Source: JBFFZF01 sp050732695
GTDB taxonomy: Bacteria > Gemmatimonadota > Gemmatimonadetes > Longimicrobiales > RSA9
DNA length: 64,000 nucleotides
Direction of reading: 5' to 3'
NCBI GenBank assembly: GCA_050732695.1
Contig: JBOHRL010000035.1
Span: forward strand, 50,192-114,191
Numbering within the stretch: the first letter of the stretch is position 1; each line of letters starts with the position of its first letter. Made by a program: the position numbers and the translations under genes. The notes beneath the pieces are model-generated. The model did not search any database and was not told the DNA's origin. It saw only the letters and a program-made list of their open reading frames with translations. Shown here one piece after another: positions 62,165-64,000 of this stretch.

Positions 62165-62786
62165 GGGCGACCTCCGCGGCGCGCTCGAGCGCAGGCGCTT
62201 CGATGATCACGGCATCGGACCAGAGCACGTCGTATGCAGACTCTTCGCCGAACGGACGTACCAGCACGTGCGGAATGTTGCGCGCGGACGTGTGCACGAT
62301 CGGTTTCGTGCCATCCGTCAGCAGCAGGATGTTGCCGGCCGCGCCGGTCGCAGCGATCATCGTCGCGATGTGCTTCGTCTTCGGTGCACCGAGCGTCAAT
62401 GGCTCGATCAGAAAGATGCCGGCATCCTGTGCACGCGCGTTGAACGCCGAGCGTCGAGCAAGGCGGCGCACCTGGCGCGGTACATCCTGCTTGTAGTTGC
62501 GGCCCGGCCGCGGACCGAACACGCGACCCCCGCCACGCCATTGCGCCGCGCGGATCGAGCCCTGACGAGCCCGACCAGTGCCCTTCTGCCGCCACGGCTT
62601 GCGATTGCCGCCCGAAACTTCCGCGCGCGTCTTGGTCGATGCATTCGCCTGGCGGCGGTTCGAGAGCGCGGCCTTCACGGCCAGCCACATCGACGGCTCG
62701 TGGACGACGCCGTCGAAGAGCGCTTCAGGAAGTTCCCGTTCGCCCGTCTTCGCGCCGTCTGCCGTGAATACCGGTGCCTTGAACAT
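62157..62786 (-). CDS. rplD: 50S ribosomal protein L4
   Basis: The 209-residue protein has RQANASTKTRAEVSGGNRKPWRQKGTGRARQGSIRAAQWRGGGRVFGPRPGRNY, the L4 tunnel loop, and a C-terminal domain with LIEPLTLGAPKTKHIA. It lies 20 bp after rplC. Confidence 0.97.
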   Translation of the reverse strand: MFKAPVFTADGAKTGERELPEALFDGVVHEPSMWLAVKAALSNRRQANASTKTRAEVSGGNRKPWRQKGTGRARQGSIRAAQWRGGGRVFGPRPGRNYKQDVPRQVRRLARRSAFNARAQDAGIFLIEPLTLGAPKTKHIATMIAATGAAGNILLLTDGTKPIVHTSARNIPHVLVRPFGEESAYDVLWSDAVIIEAPALERAAEVAHA

Positions 62787-62806
62787 CGTTCCTCTTCCGC
62801 TCCGCT

Positions 62807-63430
62807 TCAGCCGGTCATCTTGCGGATCATGACGATGCTGTTGCGCGCGCCGGGCACGGCGCCGCGCAGGAAGATCAGGTTGCGTTCGACGTCGATGCGT
62901 TCGACACGCAGGTTGCGAACCGTCTTCTTCTTGTCGCCCATCTGACCCGGCATCTTCTTGCCCTTGATGACGCGCGACGGATTCGTGCCGGGGCCGATTG
63001 AGCCGACGTTGCGCTTCTTGGGGTGCCCATGCGACCCGGGCCGACCGCGAAAGCCGTGTCGCTTGACCGCGCCCTGGAAGCCTCGCCCTTTCGACGTGCC
63101 GATGACCTTGACGAGATCACCCTCCGCAAACAGCTCGACCGTCATCTTCTGGCCGACCTCGTAACTGCCCGTTTCCGCGAGCCGGCACTCGCGCAGCAGG
63201 CGGGGCGTGTAGTCGAGGCCCGCCTTCGCTGCATGACCGCGCTCTGCGCGCGTCGCCAACGCTGCCTTGCGCGTTCCGAACGCGAGTTGAACTGCGACGT
63301 ACCCATCCGACTCGGCCCTCTTCACCTGCGTCACCGGACACGGCGCCGCTTCGATCACGGTGACCGGTACGGCGCCGTTGTCACTGAAGATCTGCGTCAT
63401 GCCCAGCTTCCGCCCGATCAGTCCCGCCAT
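62807..63430 (-). CDS. rplC: 50S ribosomal protein L3
   Basis: From the ATG at 63430 the protein has 207 residues: MAGLIGRKLGMTQIFSDNGAVPVTVIEA, then GTSKGRGFQGAVKRHGFRGRPGSHGHPKKRNVGSIGPGTNPSRVIKGKKMPGQMG, the L3 signature. It starts 31 bp after rpsJ. The start at 63484 adds 18 residues that reach into rpsJ and was rejected. Confidence 0.97.
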   Translation of the reverse strand: MAGLIGRKLGMTQIFSDNGAVPVTVIEAAPCPVTQVKRAESDGYVAVQLAFGTRKAALATRAERGHAAKAGLDYTPRLLRECRLAETGSYEVGQKMTVELFAEGDLVKVIGTSKGRGFQGAVKRHGFRGRPGSHGHPKKRNVGSIGPGTNPSRVIKGKKMPGQMGDKKKTVRNLRVERIDVERNLIFLRGAVPGARNSIVMIRKMTG

Positions 63431-63461
63431 GGTTCGCTCTCCCGCTTCGGTCCGCTGGCCG

Positions 63462-63770
63462 TCAGTCGACCTTGATCTCGACATCGACGCCCGCCGGCAG
63501 ATCCAGCTTCGTCAGCGCGTCGATCGTCTGTGGCCGCGAATCGATGATGTCGATCACACGCTTGTGCGTCTTCAACTCGAACTGCTCGCGACTCTTCTTG
63601 TCGATGTGCGGGGAGCGCAGTACCGTCCACCGTTGCGTCCGCGTTGGCAGCGGAATCGGCCCGCTCACGCGCGCACCAGACTTCTCTGCGGTCCGCACGA
63701 TGTCGGAGGCCGTCTGATCGATCACCGCGTGATCGAATGCCTTGAGACGAATTCGGATCTTGCCGGACAT
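63462..63770 (-). CDS. rpsJ: 30S ribosomal protein S10
   Basis: From the ATG at 63770 the protein has 102 residues and begins MSGKIRIRLKAFDHAVIDQTASDIVRTAEKSGARVSGPIPLPTRTQRWTVLRSPHIDKKSREQFELKTHKRVIDI. An in-frame start at 63857 would be 29 residues longer, but that part only translates the intergenic repeat (as ETRNQKPAPE) and was rejected. It heads the S10 block behind tuf. Confidence 0.98.
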   Translation of the reverse strand: MSGKIRIRLKAFDHAVIDQTASDIVRTAEKSGARVSGPIPLPTRTQRWTVLRSPHIDKKSREQFELKTHKRVIDIIDSRPQTIDALTKLDLPAGVDVEIKVD

Positions 63771-63788
63771 TTTCACCTGAACAGAAAG

Positions 63789-63896
63789 CGTTTCTGGGGC
63801 TGGTTTCTGGTTTCTGGTTTCTGGTTCGGTGGCGGGGGTGGCGGTGCGGGGGTCCATCCGTTCCGCATACCAGCCGGGAAACCAGCCCCAGAAACG
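63789..63896. repeat. Intergenic repeat with exact 19 bp opposing arms (tuf-rpsJ spacer)
   Basis: CGTTTCTGGGGCTGGTTTC at 63789-63807 is exactly complementary to 63878-63896, with 70 nt between. Three more TTTCTGG units follow the left arm. It lies in the 132 bp spacer after the tuf stop and just before rpsJ. Pairing in the mRNA would enclose nearly the whole spacer. Confidence 0.88.
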
Positions 63897-63902
63897 TTCC
63901 GT

Positions 63903-64000
63903 TTATTGTACGATTTCCGTCACCACGCCGGCCCCCACCGTGCGGCCGCCCTCGCGGATCGCAAACCTCAGTTCCTTCTCCATCGCGATCGGGCTGATCA
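63903..64000 (-). CDS. tuf: Elongation factor Tu, C-terminal fragment
   Basis: Only the last 31 residues and the TAA (63903-63905) are in the window: ISPIAMEKELRFAIREGG, followed by RTVGAGVVTEIVQ, the invariant EF-Tu C-terminus. The gene continues off the right edge. Its place before rpsJ matches the usual fusA-tuf-rpsJ order. EF-Tu delivers aminoacyl-tRNA to the ribosome. Confidence 0.95.
   Translation of the reverse strand, partial: ISPIAMEKELRFAIREGGRTVGAGVVTEIVQ

Noticed and set aside
49110..63902. CRISPR array suggested by the repeated CCAGAAAC strings
   Set aside because: Units are 7 bp tandem or palindromic, without regularly spaced unique spacers, and no cas gene is present.
49110..63902. 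Insertion sequences as the source of the intergenic repeats
   Set aside because: No transposase frame, terminal inverted repeat with target duplication, or element longer than the spacer was found; only a MITE- or REP-like origin remains possible.

Overview
This GC-rich 64 kb window looks like chromosomal core sequence from a diderm (outer-membrane) bacterium, most likely a Gemmatimonadota or close relative. The inference rests on a full outer-membrane toolkit (LptD, BamD, LolA, Tol-Pal), several TPR proteins, a DUF4321-like membrane protein beside TatA, and zinc-binding (C+) forms of S4, S14, L28 and L36. There is no 16S rRNA or other phylogenetic marker comparison here, so the phylum call is an inference. 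I see no prophage, transposase, CRISPR array, tRNA or rRNA. Nearly everything is on the minus strand, and genes are packed with 1-4 nt stop/start overlaps, so transcription runs from high to low coordinates.

Layout, low to high coordinates. 1-7.9 kb (minus): TPR protein, aroQ, accB, accC, comB, ftsK and a lolA cut by the window edge. 8.2-10.0 kb (plus): a SurA/PpiD-type periplasmic foldase, ending at a bidirectional terminator. 10.1-17.3 kb (minus): hutH, hutI, a glutamate formimidoyltransferase, a TPR protein, a polyprenyl diphosphate synthase, a DUF4321-like protein and tatA. 17.3-27.4 kb (minus): a tightly coupled envelope run of galE-like epimerase, tolQ, tolR, a TolA/TonB-like protein, tolB, pal, cpoB, nrdR, tatC and lptD. 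27.5-33 kb (minus): uvrB, tsaE, tsaB, rimI, ssb and a LysM protein. 33.3-42.7 kb (minus): two TPR genes, bamD, nadD, secA, radC and a bifunctional-looking rel. 42.7-47.4 kb: a nucleotide-sugar/polysaccharide block (ugd, divergent UDP-xylose synthase, a CpsB/YwqE-type PHP phosphatase with no normal start codon, and a second nucleotide-sugar dehydrogenase).

47.5-64 kb (minus) is the ribosomal-protein supercluster in the order tuf-S10-L3-L4-L23-L2-S19-L22-S3-L16-L29-S17-L14-L24-L5-S14-S8-L6-L18-S5-L30-L15-secY-adk-map-L36-S13-S11-S4-rpoA-L17-L28. It ends at a clear intrinsic terminator. A near-consensus promoter lies in front of rpmJ. infA is absent from its usual place between map and rpmJ, and rpmB (L28) is attached after rplQ.

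The most unusual signal is a family of short intergenic repeats confined to this supercluster. Seven spacers of more than 100 bp between ribosomal-protein or associated genes carry heptameric TTTCTGG / CCAGAAA strings. Five of them also have an opposing arm, giving potential mRNA hairpins, with exact inverted repeats of up to 22 nt. The same signature was not seen in spacers of the other 47 kb. It may be a mobile or amplifying palindromic element, or an RNA structure used in operon processing or regulation; the sequence alone cannot decide.
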